The notes under the pieces: generated by a model
What the model was told of the DNA's origin: nothing
Seen by the model: the letters and a program-made list of their open reading frames with translations, nothing else
Databases searched by the model: none
Shown here: positions 49,189 to 58,785 of the stretch, in pieces
Position numbering within the stretch: the stretch's first letter is position 1
Layout: each line of letters begins with the position of its first letter
NCBI RefSeq assembly: GCF_001297015.1
Contig: NZ_LIGE01000029.1
Span: 1-64,000, forward strand
Direction of reading: 5' to 3'
Length of the DNA stretch: 64,000 bases
From: Pseudomonas sp. RIT-PI-r
GTDB lineage: Bacteria > Pseudomonadota > Gammaproteobacteria > Pseudomonadales > Pseudomonadaceae
Program-made: the position numbers and the translations under genes

Positions 49189-52100
49189 GTGAATTCACTT
49201 CCCCTTGTCAGCCTTGTCATTCCTGCCTTCAATCCGCGCTTCTTCGAGCGGGCATTGCGCAGCGCCGTCAGTCAGGGTTACGGCAATCTTGAAATCATTG
49301 TGTGCGATGACAGTCGTGGCGATGAAATCCAGACCATTGTCGCGGCATTGGCTGAGCAGGGCGGGGTGGCGGTGCGTTACGTGCGCAATCCGCAGACCTT
49401 GGGGATGGTTGGCAATCTGCAGGCCTGCCTGGATCAGGCGCAGGGCGAATTCATCAAGTTTCTGTGCGACGACGATCAGCTGTTCGCCAGCTGCATCGAG
49501 CGTCAGGCCGACGTGCTCGCTCATCATGACGAAGTCAATCTGGTGCTGGCCCAGCGTCTGTTCTGGGACGCCGACGACATGGTCCTGCCTTCACGGCTGG
49601 AAAACACACCCCTGTCACCGATCAGTGGCTTGTTCAAGGGTGATGACCTGCTGGCCCTCTTCGAAACGTTCCCGTCGAACCTCCTCGGTGGTTTCAGTAA
49701 CGCAATGTTCCGTCGCACTGACGTTGTCGAGTTACTGCCGGCGCTGACTCAGCCGGACCACTGTTTTGTCGCGAGCCTCGATTTCGCCTTGTTCGTGTGT
49801 TTGCTGCGACGCGGCAACGCGGTGATCTCCAATCATGTGCTGAGTGTCGAGCGTCTGTACCCGGATCGCCTGAGTGGCCAGCAAGCCATGAAGGATGCTT
49901 TGCTCGTCGAGCGGCAATGGCTGCTGCAAATGCTCAAGGCGCGCAGCGGAGAGTCGGCGCCTGCGAAAGGATGGGCGCGTTATGTGCCATTGCCCAACGC
50001 GGATGAGTCGCCCCGGGTCTGGACAGAGCTGCCGCTGAGCCGAACGCTCGGTACCAAACAGAGCGCCCAGATCTGGCAGGTTGGCGCTGACAGCCAGAGT
50101 TTTTCCGAGCTCTATGCGCAATGGCTGGCGTGCCGCAGGCTCAGCGACGTCCAGAGCAGATTGCTGCCGGACACTCTGGCGGGCTGGCCGTCCACGCCGC
50201 GAATCGTGCCCATCGTGATGGATGAGCAGGGCAGTCCGGCGGCGCTGGAACGTACGCTGGAAAGCCTCGCCGCGCAGGTCTATCCACCCGAGTTGACACT
50301 GGTACTGTCCAGGGATTGCACTGAGCCGGTACTGGATGGGCGTGTGTTCCATTTGCCGTTGCAGGACGATTACCTGCAACAGATCAATCAGCTGCTGCCG
50401 CAGCTGGAAGGCGCTGACTGGTTTTATCTGCTGCGCGGCGGTGATCGCCTGGTGCCCCCAGCCTTGCTGATGATGGCCGAGCGCATCGCCTTCAACAGCG
50501 CCATGCACTGCCTGTACAGCGATGAAGGCAGCTTGCGTTCGGGGGAGTCGGCGGAGCCGGCATTTAAGCCTGATTTCAACCTGGATCTGATGCGCACCTA
50601 TCCGTATGTCGGCCGCGCGCTGGCGTTCCAGCGCGAGACCTTTCTGGCGCTCGGCGGCTTTGATTCGACGTTCACCGAGCTCGCGCCCCACGACATGCTC
50701 TGGCGTATGGTTGAGGATCAAGGCACGCAGGTGGTGGGGCATCTGGCCGAGATTGCCATCGAATCGTCCTTCGACCTGGCCCAATGGTTGTCGCTGCCCG
50801 CCGTGACGCACAACAACGAACGATTGCTGTCGACGCATCTTGATCGCCTGGGAATCGCCCACGATCTGCGTCGTGGCAGTGTCGAGTTGCTCAATCGGGT
50901 CGATTACCGGCATGCGCAGCGGCCGTTGGTCTCGATCATTATTTCGACTCGCGACCAGATTGCGGCCTTGCAACGCTGCGTCGAGAGCCTGCTGGAAAAA
51001 ACCACGTACAGCGAGTACGAGTTGTTGCTGGTCGACAACGCCAGCGAGACTGCCGAGGCACGTGCCTGGCTGGACGGCATGGCGCAACTGGGCAGCGAGC
51101 GCGTGCGCGTGCTGACCTACCCGCAGCAGGGTAACGTCGCCGCATTGCGCAACTTTGCCGTGGCTCAGGCGAGGGGCGAATACGTCCTGCTGCTCAATCC
51201 CTACACCGTGATCACTCAGGGTGACTGGCTCGACGAGTTGCTCAATCACGCCCAGCGCCCGGAAGTCGGCATCGTCGGTGCCAAGATCTTCAACCCCGAT
51301 GGCTATGTGTTGCATGCAGGTCTGGTGCTGGGTATGCAGGGGCCGGCCGGTCTGCCGTTTTATGGTCAGGCGATGCAGTCATCCGGCTACATGTTCCGCC
51401 TGCAGGTGGTTCAGGACCTCAGTGCCGTCGGTGCCGATTGCCTGATGGTGCGCAAGTCGGTATTCGATGCGGTTGACGGTCTGGATGAGCAGAGTCTGCC
51501 GCGCATGCTGCATGAAGTGGACCTGGCGCTACGCGTGGCCGGCCAGGGGTATCTCGTGGTGTGGACGCCTTATGCGGTGCTGGCGCTTGGCGCGCAGCCG
51601 GTCGAGGCGGTCATCAATGAAGAAGGCGTGTCGCACAATCAGCAGGAAGAAACGTTCTTCAAGCGCTGGATGCCGGTCATTGCCCGCGACCCTGCCTACA
51701 ATCCCAATCTGTCGTTGCACAAGCACACGGGTTCGAGCTTCACCCTCGAGCCGGGCCTGCGCACCGGGTGGAGTCCGTTCAGCAATAGCACCCTGCCGAA
51801 GATTCTCGGGTTGCCGCTCAACGCTTCCGCGATCGGGCACTATCGTGTCACTCAACCGCTGATCGAACTCGAAGCGGCAGGCCGGGTGCAGGGGCAGATT
51901 CGCTATAGCGTAAACCTGCCGCCGATTGTTGAAATCGAGCGTCTGGCGCCTGATGTGATCGTTCTGCAAGGTCGTTATACCGTGTCATCGGTCAACGAAA
52001 TGCCGGTGCTGTGCAACTACTTCAACGCCCGCAGCATCTATGAGCTCGACGATTACGTCATCGATGTTCCGCATCGCAATGCGCATATTCGCAATATGCC

Positions 52101-52791
52101 CGACAAGTATGAAATGGAGCGCATTGTTCGCCGTGCGATCGGCATGTGCGACCGTGTCGTGGTCTCGACTCAGCCATTGGCCAATGCCTTGTCGGACATG
52201 CATCAAGACATCCGCGTGGTGCCGAACATGTTGGCCAAAGAATTCTGGAGCAACCTGCGCGGCCAGCGCCGGACCTCGAAAAAACCGCGCGTCGGCTGGG
52301 GTGGCGGCACCAGTCACCATGGTGACCTGGCGGTGATCGCAGATGTCGTGCGCGAATTGGCAGATGAAGTCGACTGGGTGTTTTTCGGCATGTGCCCGGA
52401 CGATCTGCGTCCTTACATGCATGAGTTCCACGGCGTGATCGGCCTCGACGCCTACCCGGCAAAACTGGCCAGCCTCAATCTGGATCTTGCTTTGGCGCCG
52501 CTGGAATTCCATATTTTCAACGACTGCAAAAGTAACCTGCGTCTGCTGGAGTACGGTGCCTGCGGTTACCCGGTGATCTGCACCGACACTGAGGCCTACC
52601 GCGGCTACCTGCCGTGCACGCGAGTCAAGACCAACACCACGCAAGAATGGCTGCAGGCAATCCGCATGCATCTGGCCGATCCGGACGCCAGCTACCGCAT
52701 GGGCGACGAGTTGCGTGAAGTCGTGCTGCGCGACTACGTGTTGCGCGGCGATAACCTGCGTTACTGGGAGCAGGGCTGGCTGGCGGATTGA
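49189..52791 (+). CDS. Multi-domain glycosyltransferase, probable flagellin glycosylation
   Basis: The protein has 1200 residues from a GTG at 49189. It contains at least three glycosyltransferase modules. A GT2 domain at the start has VSLVIPAFNPRFFERALRSA and the metal site CDDDQLF. A GT-A-like middle part (about 340-560) has SPAALERTLESLAAQVYPPEL and the phrase LYSDEGSL. A second clear GT2 domain (about 575-830) has VSIIISTRDQIAALQRCVESLLEKTTYSEYELLLVDNAS. The last 320 residues look like a GT-B (GT1/GT4) domain with GWGGGTSHHGDL and LRLLEYGACGYPVICTDTEAYRG. No membrane helices are visible. Position directly after flgL resembles flagellin glycosyltransferases of other pseudomonads. Confidence 0.88.
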   Translation: MNSLPLVSLVIPAFNPRFFERALRSAVSQGYGNLEIIVCDDSRGDEIQTIVAALAEQGGVAVRYVRNPQTLGMVGNLQACLDQAQGEFIKFLCDDDQLFASCIERQADVLAHHDEVNLVLAQRLFWDADDMVLPSRLENTPLSPISGLFKGDDLLALFETFPSNLLGGFSNAMFRRTDVVELLPALTQPDHCFVASLDFALFVCLLRRGNAVISNHVLSVERLYPDRLSGQQAMKDALLVERQWLLQMLKARSGESAPAKGWARYVPLPNADESPRVWTELPLSRTLGTKQSAQIWQVGADSQSFSELYAQWLACRRLSDVQSRLLPDTLAGWPSTPRIVPIVMDEQGSPAALERTLESLAAQVYPPELTLVLSRDCTEPVLDGRVFHLPLQDDYLQQINQLLPQLEGADWFYLLRGGDRLVPPALLMMAERIAFNSAMHCLYSDEGSLRSGESAEPAFKPDFNLDLMRTYPYVGRALAFQRETFLALGGFDSTFTELAPHDMLWRMVEDQGTQVVGHLAEIAIESSFDLAQWLSLPAVTHNNERLLSTHLDRLGIAHDLRRGSVELLNRVDYRHAQRPLVSIIISTRDQIAALQRCVESLLEKTTYSEYELLLVDNASETAEARAWLDGMAQLGSERVRVLTYPQQGNVAALRNFAVAQARGEYVLLLNPYTVITQGDWLDELLNHAQRPEVGIVGAKIFNPDGYVLHAGLVLGMQGPAGLPFYGQAMQSSGYMFRLQVVQDLSAVGADCLMVRKSVFDAVDGLDEQSLPRMLHEVDLALRVAGQGYLVVWTPYAVLALGAQPVEAVINEEGVSHNQQEETFFKRWMPVIARDPAYNPNLSLHKHTGSSFTLEPGLRTGWSPFSNSTLPKILGLPLNASAIGHYRVTQPLIELEAAGRVQGQIRYSVNLPPIVEIERLAPDVIVLQGRYTVSSVNEMPVLCNYFNARSIYELDDYVIDVPHRNAHIRNMPDKYEMERIVRRAIGMCDRVVVSTQPLANALSDMHQDIRVVPNMLAKEFWSNLRGQRRTSKKPRVGWGGGTSHHGDLAVIADVVRELADEVDWVFFGMCPDDLRPYMHEFHGVIGLDAYPAKLASLNLDLALAPLEFHIFNDCKSNLRLLEYGACGYPVICTDTEAYRGYLPCTRVKTNTTQEWLQAIRMHLADPDASYRMGDELREVVLRDYVLRGDNLRYWEQGWLAD

Positions 52792-52811
52792 TCGATCAGC
52801 TCCGGCTACCT

Positions 52812-52848
52812 AAAAAACAGGCGACTTTTTCAGTCGCCTGTTTTTTTT
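52812..52848 (+). terminator. Intrinsic terminator after glycosyltransferase gene
   Basis: ACAGGCGACT / AGTCGCCTGT form a 10-bp stem with a five-base loop and an eight-T tail; A6 on the left side makes it bidirectional. It isolates the following RTX-like gene. Confidence 0.92.
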
Positions 52849-52898
52849 GCGTCGTGTATTCGTCTTTGTATCAATCCCAATACATTTTTCGCAGCGGC

Positions 52899-52926
52899 TC
52901 AAGTTGCGATCCTTTCCTGTCGATAT
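52899..52926 (+). promoter_or_regulatory. Sigma-28 (FliA)-like promoter for RTX-like gene
   Basis: TCAAG (52899-52903), a 15-base spacer and GTCGATAT (52919-52926) resemble the FliA pattern TAAAG-N14-GCCGATAA with the spacer one base longer. The RTX-like start is 90 bases downstream. Confidence 0.4.
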
Positions 52927-53015
52927 CAACACATTCGTAGTTTTTTATTGTTCGCCGCGATGACGTGATCGCCACGCGAACCGGTACCGGTTCACAACAA
53001 GGCAAGGAAGAAACA

Positions 53016-56000
53016 ATGGCTGTTATTAACGGGACAAACGGCGCGGATACGCTGACGGGTACCAGTGGTGATGACGAGATCAACGCCTTGGGTGGCAATG
53101 ATGTGATCAAGGGCAGCGGCGGTGCGGACAAGATCGATGGTGGCTCTGGTGTTGATACGGTTGATTATTCGAACTCGAACGCCGGCGTAAATGTTGAGGT
53201 TCGCTTCGGTACGGGAGCAGTTGGCAAGGGTGGGGATGCCGAAGGTGATCTTCTGACCGGCATCGAGAACGTGATCGGCTCGGCGTTCAACGACGTCCTG
53301 ACGTCGGGTCCTGATCACACCGCCACGGCCATTCGCCTGGAAGGTGGCGCGGGCGATGATATCTACTACATCAACACCGGCGTTACGCCGACCATCGTCG
53401 AGCAAGCCGGTGGCGGCAACGATGAGGTGCGTGTAACAACAATCAATCCAAGTGGCACGCGGCTGGCGGAGAACGTCGAGCGTCTGACCTATATCGGCGA
53501 CAAAGCCTTTATCGGTTACGGCAACGACAGCGACAACGTCATCACCGGCGGTTCGGGTAATGACACGCTGTACGGTGGCGCGGGCGCCGACCAGTTCATC
53601 GGTGGTGCTGGCATCGACACCGTGGGTTACACCGACAGCAAGTCGACTGCTGTCACGATCAATCTGAAAACCGGTGTGCATACCGGGATCGCGGCAGGCG
53701 ACACCTACACCGATATCGAAGTGATCAAAGGCTCAAACTTCAACGATATGTTTGTCGGCGACGGCCGTGGCATGGCGTTCGATGGCGGCGGCGGTGTCGA
53801 TACGGTTGATTATTCAACCTCCAGCGCCGGGGTCAATGTGGAAGTTCGCTTCGGCACTGGCGCGGTCGGCAAGGGCGGGGATGCCGAGGGCACCACCCTG
53901 ACCGGCATCGAGAACGTGATCGGCTCGGCGTTCAACGACGTCCTGACGTCGGGCCCTGATCACACCGCCACAGCCATTCGCCTGGAAGGCGGGGCGGGCG
54001 ATGACATCTACTACATCAACACCGGCGTTACGCCGACCATCGTCGAGCAGGCTGGTGGCGGTAACGATGAGGTGCGTGTAACAACAATCAATCCAAGTGG
54101 CACGCGGCTGGCGGTGAACGTCGAGCGTCTGACCTATATCGGCGACAAAGCCTTTATCGGTTACGGCAATGACAGCGACAACGTCATCACCGGTGGTTCG
54201 GGCAACGACACGCTGTACGGTGGCGCGGGGGCCGACCAGTTCATCGGTGGTGCTGGCATCGACACCGTGGGTTACACCGACAGCAAAACGACTGCTGTCA
54301 CGATCAATCTGAAAACCGGTGTGCATACCGGGATCGCGGCAGGCGACACCTACACCGATATCGAAGTGATCAAAGGCTCAAACTTCAACGATATGTTTGT
54401 CGGCGACGGTCGTGGCATGGCGTTCGATGGCGGTGGCGGTGTCGATACGGTTGATTATTCGACCTCCAGCGCCGGGGTCAATGTGGAAGTTCGCTTCGGC
54501 ACTGGCGCGGTCGGCAAGGGCGGGGATGCCGAGGGCAGTACCTTGACCGGCATCGAGAACGTGATCGGCTCGGCGTTCAACGACGTCCTGACTTCTGGCC
54601 CTGATCACACCGCCACGGCCATTCGCCTGGAAGGCGGGGCGGGCGATGATATCTACTACATCAACACCGGCGTTACGCCAACCATCGTCGAGCAGGCCGG
54701 TGGCGGTAACGATGAGGTGCGTGTAACAACAATCAATCCAAGTGGCACGCGGCTGGCGGTGAACGTCGAGCGTCTGACCTATATCGGCGACAAAGCCTTT
54801 ATCGGTTACGGCAACGACAGCGACAACGTCATCACCGGCGGTTCGGGCAACGACACGCTGTACGGTGGCGCGGGTGCCGACCAGTTCATCGGTGGAGCCG
54901 GTTATGACACTGTCAGTTATAGCGACAGCACGGCGGCGATGGTCATCAACCTGAAAACCAATGTCTATTCCGGTATCGGTGCCGGGGACACCTTTACCGG
55001 TATCGAAGCGGTCAAGGGTTCGGGGCTCGACGATATCTTCTACGGTGGCGCCGCCGCTATGGGCGTTGACGGTGGCACCGGTCAGGACCTGATCAGTTAC
55101 GAGTTTTCGGACGCTGCGATCACCCTCGACCTGATCAGCAATGTCAACTCTGGAGAAGCCGCGAGCGACACTTTCGCCAGCATCGAACTCTTTCAGGGCA
55201 GCCACTTCGATGACACGTTGTCAGGTTCCCGACTCGCTGATGTTTTCATCGGAGGTTTGGGTGCGGATGTAATCGATGGTCGCGAGGGACAAGATACGGC
55301 GATGTACATCACCAGCACTAGCGGGGTGACCATCAACCTGTTGACCAATATCAACGAGGGTGGCGATGCGCAAGGCGATGTATTGCGCAATATCGAGCGT
55401 GTCGTGGGCAGTCACCTCAATGACAGCCTGACCGGCGATGCTGGCATCAACTACCTGGAAGGTGGATTGGGGGATGACATCATCTTCGGTGGTGACGGCA
55501 ACGATTACCTCTACGGCGGACTGGTTTCCTCGATCGGGCCGTTCTCCCTCGACGGGCAGGTCAACGGGCCGCAGGCCGACACAATATATGGCGGCAAAGG
55601 CAACGACACCATTTTCACGGCAAGCAATGATGTAGGAAGCCGCGTGTATGGCGAGGCCGGTGGCGATGTCATCACCGTGGTTCACGGCATGGCAGACGGT
55701 GGCGAGGATGGTGACCTGCTGACCGGTACAGGCTTGGGCTTTGCATTGTTTGGCGGTGCGGGGAACGATCAACTGGTGTTGAAGTCCAGCGGTTTTGCCA
55801 ACGGTGGCGAGGATAACGACCTTTACACAATCGGCACCCCGGGTCTTGTGACCATCCAGGATGACGGCGCGAGCCGCGAGGACAAACTGGTGCTGTCGTA
55901 TATCAGCAGTTCCCAACTGTTGATTGATCGTGTCGGTGATGATCTGTATCTGCATCGCTCGAGTTTCGCACCGGGCACGACGCCGCAGGAAGGTGTGCAG

Positions 56001-56108
56001 CTCAAGGGCTGGTTCGCAGGCTTCGATACCATTGAGCAAATTCAAACGGCGAACGGGCAAATCATCAACCTGCCAGCCAATAGCGATGCGTTTGCCATGT
56101 TTGGTTGA
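53016..56108 (+). CDS. RTX-like calcium-binding repeat protein with tandem 215-residue units
   Basis: The protein has 1030 residues from the ATG at 53016 (AAGGAAG upstream). There is no N-terminal signal. It opens with NGTNGADTLTGTSGDDEINALGGNDVIKG and holds many GGxGxD nonapeptides (GGSGNDTLYGGAGADQFIGGAG). Three almost identical 215-residue units begin near VDTVDYS at residues 47, 262 and 477. A diverged RTX block and a hemolysin-related C-terminal domain (EDKLVLSYISSSQLLIDRVGDDLYLHR ... GWFAGFDTIEQIQTANGQ) follow. The end (NSDAFAMFG) suits a type I secretion signal. No catalytic domain is visible, so an adhesin or matrix protein is likely. Type I exporter genes are not in the window. Confidence 0.9.
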   Translation: MAVINGTNGADTLTGTSGDDEINALGGNDVIKGSGGADKIDGGSGVDTVDYSNSNAGVNVEVRFGTGAVGKGGDAEGDLLTGIENVIGSAFNDVLTSGPDHTATAIRLEGGAGDDIYYINTGVTPTIVEQAGGGNDEVRVTTINPSGTRLAENVERLTYIGDKAFIGYGNDSDNVITGGSGNDTLYGGAGADQFIGGAGIDTVGYTDSKSTAVTINLKTGVHTGIAAGDTYTDIEVIKGSNFNDMFVGDGRGMAFDGGGGVDTVDYSTSSAGVNVEVRFGTGAVGKGGDAEGTTLTGIENVIGSAFNDVLTSGPDHTATAIRLEGGAGDDIYYINTGVTPTIVEQAGGGNDEVRVTTINPSGTRLAVNVERLTYIGDKAFIGYGNDSDNVITGGSGNDTLYGGAGADQFIGGAGIDTVGYTDSKTTAVTINLKTGVHTGIAAGDTYTDIEVIKGSNFNDMFVGDGRGMAFDGGGGVDTVDYSTSSAGVNVEVRFGTGAVGKGGDAEGSTLTGIENVIGSAFNDVLTSGPDHTATAIRLEGGAGDDIYYINTGVTPTIVEQAGGGNDEVRVTTINPSGTRLAVNVERLTYIGDKAFIGYGNDSDNVITGGSGNDTLYGGAGADQFIGGAGYDTVSYSDSTAAMVINLKTNVYSGIGAGDTFTGIEAVKGSGLDDIFYGGAAAMGVDGGTGQDLISYEFSDAAITLDLISNVNSGEAASDTFASIELFQGSHFDDTLSGSRLADVFIGGLGADVIDGREGQDTAMYITSTSGVTINLLTNINEGGDAQGDVLRNIERVVGSHLNDSLTGDAGINYLEGGLGDDIIFGGDGNDYLYGGLVSSIGPFSLDGQVNGPQADTIYGGKGNDTIFTASNDVGSRVYGEAGGDVITVVHGMADGGEDGDLLTGTGLGFALFGGAGNDQLVLKSSGFANGGEDNDLYTIGTPGLVTIQDDGASREDKLVLSYISSSQLLIDRVGDDLYLHRSSFAPGTTPQEGVQLKGWFAGFDTIEQIQTANGQIINLPANSDAFAMFG
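53154..54896 (+). repeat. Three tandem 645-bp repeats in the RTX-like gene
   Basis: GATACGGTTGATTATTCG-like starts occur at 53154, 53799 and 54444, exactly 645 bases apart. Long stretches are identical between copies, including third positions (for example GTGCGTGTAACAACAATCAA in all three). The third copy runs to about 54896, where the sequence diverges at GGAGCCGGTTATGAC. Confidence 0.95.
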
Positions 56109-56162
56109 CCGCTGAATCGAGCACTGTCGATCCTGCAACGGGATTGAAGGTGCAGGCATGGA

Positions 56163-56203
56163 GGGCGAACCTGATAATTATCATCGGGTTTGCCCTTTTT
56201 TTT
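56163..56203 (+). terminator. Intrinsic terminator after RTX-like gene
   Basis: GGGCGAACC / GGTTTGCCC arms, with inner GAT/ATC pairing around AATT, are followed by T8. It lies 54 bases after the RTX-like stop. Confidence 0.88.
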
Positions 56204-56239
56204 ACCTTGCAGCCCGGTCTTCACGGGACTCATGGAGCT

Positions 56240-56255
56240 GGCGCGTTTCCTGCAA
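56240..56255 (+). promoter_or_regulatory. Sigma-54 promoter for the CDP-sugar operon
   Basis: TGGCGCGTTTCCTGCA has GG-N10-GC spacing (GG 56241-56242, GC 56253-56254), six of seven matches to TGGCACG and four of five to TTGCA. It lies 136 bases ahead of rfbF, just past the preceding terminator. Confidence 0.6.
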
Positions 56256-56390
56256 GTCCCCCGTAAATCGCCATAAAACGAGCGCTCGCGGTCATCCCAC
56301 CGGCGCCCGAAGCGGCAAAAGGTTGAGGCAGACGGCCCGCAAAGCTCAAGAAAGCATTGCGCAGCCCGGTGACGAACAAGAGGGGAGACG

Positions 56391-57164
56391 ATGAAGGCAG
56401 TAATTTTGGCGGGTGGCCTCGGCACGCGCATCAGTGAAGAGTCGCACCTCAAGCCCAAGCCGATGATCGAGATCGGTGGCAAGCCAATTCTCTGGCACAT
56501 CATGAAGCAGTATTCCGCTCACGGAATCCACGACTTCGTGATCTGCCTGGGCTACAAGGGTTATGCGATCAAAGACTTCTTCGCCAACTACTTCCTGCAC
56601 ACCTCCGACGTCACCTTCAACATGCGCGAAAACCGCATGGACGTGCACCAGAATTACAGCGAGCCGTGGAGCGTCACGCTCATCGACACAGGCGAGGAAA
56701 CCATGACCGGTGGCCGCCTGTTGCGTGCCGGCCGTTACCTCAAGGATGAAGAGGCGTTCTGCTTCACCTACGGCGATGGTGTTTCCGATCTGAACATTCG
56801 TCAGTTGGTCGATTACCACAAGGCTCATGGCCGCCTCGCGACCGTGACGGCGGTGCAACCGCCAGGGCGCTACGGTGCGCTGGAGCGTCAGGGCGATCAG
56901 GTTCTCGGCTTCACCGAAAAACCCCGTGGTGATGGTGGCTGGATCAATGGTGGCTTCTTCGTGCTGTCGCCGAAAGTGCTGCCGTACATTGCTGGCGATG
57001 AAACCACCTGGGAAGCCGAGCCATTGGCCCGTCTGGCTCAGGATGAGCAGCTCAAGGCTTTCGAACACGATGGCTTCTGGCAGCCCATGGACACCCTGCG
57101 CGACAAGAACCATCTCGAAGCGCTGTGGCAGAGCGGGGAGGCCCCATGGAAGCAATGGGCCTGA
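56391..57164 (+). CDS. rfbF: Glucose-1-phosphate cytidylyltransferase
   Basis: The protein has 257 residues. It makes CDP-glucose from CTP and glucose 1-phosphate. The nucleotidyltransferase signature is KAVILAGGLGTRISEESHLKPKPMIEIGGKPILWHIMKQYS, with the metal-binding YGDGVSD and product-site WINGGFFVLSPKV. It starts the operon with GAGGGGAGACG before the ATG, and its 3' end overlaps rfbG by 19 bases. Confidence 0.96.
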   Translation: MKAVILAGGLGTRISEESHLKPKPMIEIGGKPILWHIMKQYSAHGIHDFVICLGYKGYAIKDFFANYFLHTSDVTFNMRENRMDVHQNYSEPWSVTLIDTGEETMTGGRLLRAGRYLKDEEAFCFTYGDGVSDLNIRQLVDYHKAHGRLATVTAVQPPGRYGALERQGDQVLGFTEKPRGDGGWINGGFFVLSPKVLPYIAGDETTWEAEPLARLAQDEQLKAFEHDGFWQPMDTLRDKNHLEALWQSGEAPWKQWA

Positions 57165-58228
57165 GTGCGGATTTCTGGCGCGGCAAACGCGTTCTCGTCA
57201 CCGGACACACCGGTTTCAAAGGCAGTTGGCTGACCCTGTGGCTGCAAAGCCTCGGCGCGCAAGTCAGCGGCTTTGCCCTGGAGCCGTCGACCGAACCAAG
57301 CCTGTTCGAACTGGCGCGGGTACACGAAGGCATCAACGACCAGCGCGGCGATCTGCGTGACCTCGGTGCCTTGCTGGAAATCATCGCCGACATCGAGCCG
57401 GAGATTGTTTTGCATCTGGCCGCGCAGCCATTGGTTCGCGAAGGCTATCGCGATCCGCTGGGTACTTACTCCAGCAACGTCATGGGCACGCTGAACCTGC
57501 TCGAAGCCATTCGTCAGGTCGGTTGCGTGCGCGCCTGTGTGCTGGTGACCACCGACAAGGTCTACGCCAACAAGGAATGGCTGTGGCCGTACCGTGAAGA
57601 CGAAGCCCTTGGTGGCCATGATCCTTACAGCAGCAGCAAGGCTTGCTGTGAGTTGCTTGCGCAGTCTTATGCCGCGTCGTTTTTTCCGGCCGACAAGTAC
57701 GCCGAACACGGTCTGGCCCTGGCCACGGCGCGTGCCGGTAATGTTCTGGGCGGCGGTGACTTCGCACCCGAGCGACTGATTCCCGACGTGCTCAAAGCGT
57801 GGAGCGCCGACGAACCGGTGACCCTGCGTTACCCGCAAGCCGTGCGCCCGTGGCAGCACGCGCTGGAACCGCTGGCCGGTTACCTGCAACTGGCCGCCGG
57901 TCTCTACGAACAAGGCCCGGAATTCGCCGGGGCGTGGAACTTCGGCCCGGGTGAGGCGGACATGTGCAGCGTTGGCGAAGTGGTCGAATTGCTTGCCAGC
58001 CGCTGGCCGCAGGCGCGCGGACTACGCATCGAAAAAAGCGAACTGCACGAGGCCGGCCTGCTGCGTCTGGACAGCAGCCGCGCACGCCAGCTGCTGGGCT
58101 GGCAACCACGCTGGACCTTGCAGGCATGCCTGACCCAGACCCTCGACTGGCACCTGGCGTGGCAGAACGGCGATGACATGCGCACCGTCACCCTCGGCCA
58201 ACTGAACCTGTACCGAGGCGCGCTGTGA
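57146..58228 (+). CDS. rfbG: CDP-glucose 4,6-dehydratase
   Basis: The protein has 360 residues from the ATG at 57146 (GGGAGG upstream). It converts CDP-glucose to CDP-4-keto-6-deoxyglucose. The NAD-binding motif is GHTGFKGSW (20-28) and the catalytic YSSSK is at 161-165, preceded by TTDKVY. The following gene starts at its stop (GTGA overlap). No rfbH (dideoxy-forming dehydratase) follows, so the product is not a 3,6-dideoxyhexose. Confidence 0.96.
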   Translation: MEAMGLSADFWRGKRVLVTGHTGFKGSWLTLWLQSLGAQVSGFALEPSTEPSLFELARVHEGINDQRGDLRDLGALLEIIADIEPEIVLHLAAQPLVREGYRDPLGTYSSNVMGTLNLLEAIRQVGCVRACVLVTTDKVYANKEWLWPYREDEALGGHDPYSSSKACCELLAQSYAASFFPADKYAEHGLALATARAGNVLGGGDFAPERLIPDVLKAWSADEPVTLRYPQAVRPWQHALEPLAGYLQLAAGLYEQGPEFAGAWNFGPGEADMCSVGEVVELLASRWPQARGLRIEKSELHEAGLLRLDSSRARQLLGWQPRWTLQACLTQTLDWHLAWQNGDDMRTVTLGQLNLYRGAL

Positions 58229-58785
58229 GCGAGTTTTCCTTGCAGGCGTTGCCGCTGGCCGGCCTGTTCAGCGTCCGGCACAAACGCTTCGAAGACCAGC
58301 GCGGGCACTTTGCCCGGCTGTTCTGCGAAGGCAGCCTGAGTGCGTTCGGCAGCGAATTCCATATCCGCCAGATCAACCATTCCTGCACCCGCGAGAAGGG
58401 CAGTGTGCGCGGTCTGCATTATCAGAATGGCAACGCCCCGGAAGCCAAGCTGATCACCTGCCTGCGCGGTGAAGTGTGGGACGTGGCGGTGGATCTGCGC
58501 CCCGACTCGGAAACGTTTTTGCACTGGCACGCCGAGCATCTGAAGGCCGGCGACGGTCGCAGCCTGCTGATTCCGGCCGGGTTCGCCCACGGTTTCCAGA
58601 CCCTCACCGAGGACGCCGAACTGCTTTACCTGCACAGCGCCGATTACGCGCCGGAGCACGAGGGCGGTCTGTCGGTCAATGATCCACGGCTGGCGATTGC
58701 CTGGCCGTTGCCTGTCAATAATTTGTCAGCGCGTGATTCCAGCCATCCCGCGCTCGATCAACACTTTGCTGGAGTGCGTCTATGA
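58225..58785 (+). CDS. RmlC-like NDP-4-keto-6-deoxyhexose epimerase
   Basis: The protein has 186 residues from a GTG overlapping the rfbG stop. It belongs to the dTDP-4-dehydrorhamnose 3,5-epimerase cupin family: the catalytic His65 lies in GSVRGLHYQ, with LRGEVWDVAVDLR, PAGFAHGFQTL and LYLHSADYAPEHEGGL. In this operon it should act on a CDP-4-keto sugar at C3, C5 or both. The specificity cannot be read from sequence. Confidence 0.92.
   Translation: MSEFSLQALPLAGLFSVRHKRFEDQRGHFARLFCEGSLSAFGSEFHIRQINHSCTREKGSVRGLHYQNGNAPEAKLITCLRGEVWDVAVDLRPDSETFLHWHAEHLKAGDGRSLLIPAGFAHGFQTLTEDAELLYLHSADYAPEHEGGLSVNDPRLAIAWPLPVNNLSARDSSHPALDQHFAGVRL

Noticed and set aside
57125..57145. Upstream in-frame start for rfbG
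   Set aside because: The GGGAGG Shine-Dalgarno lies between that codon and the ATG at 57146, which fits the family N-terminus.
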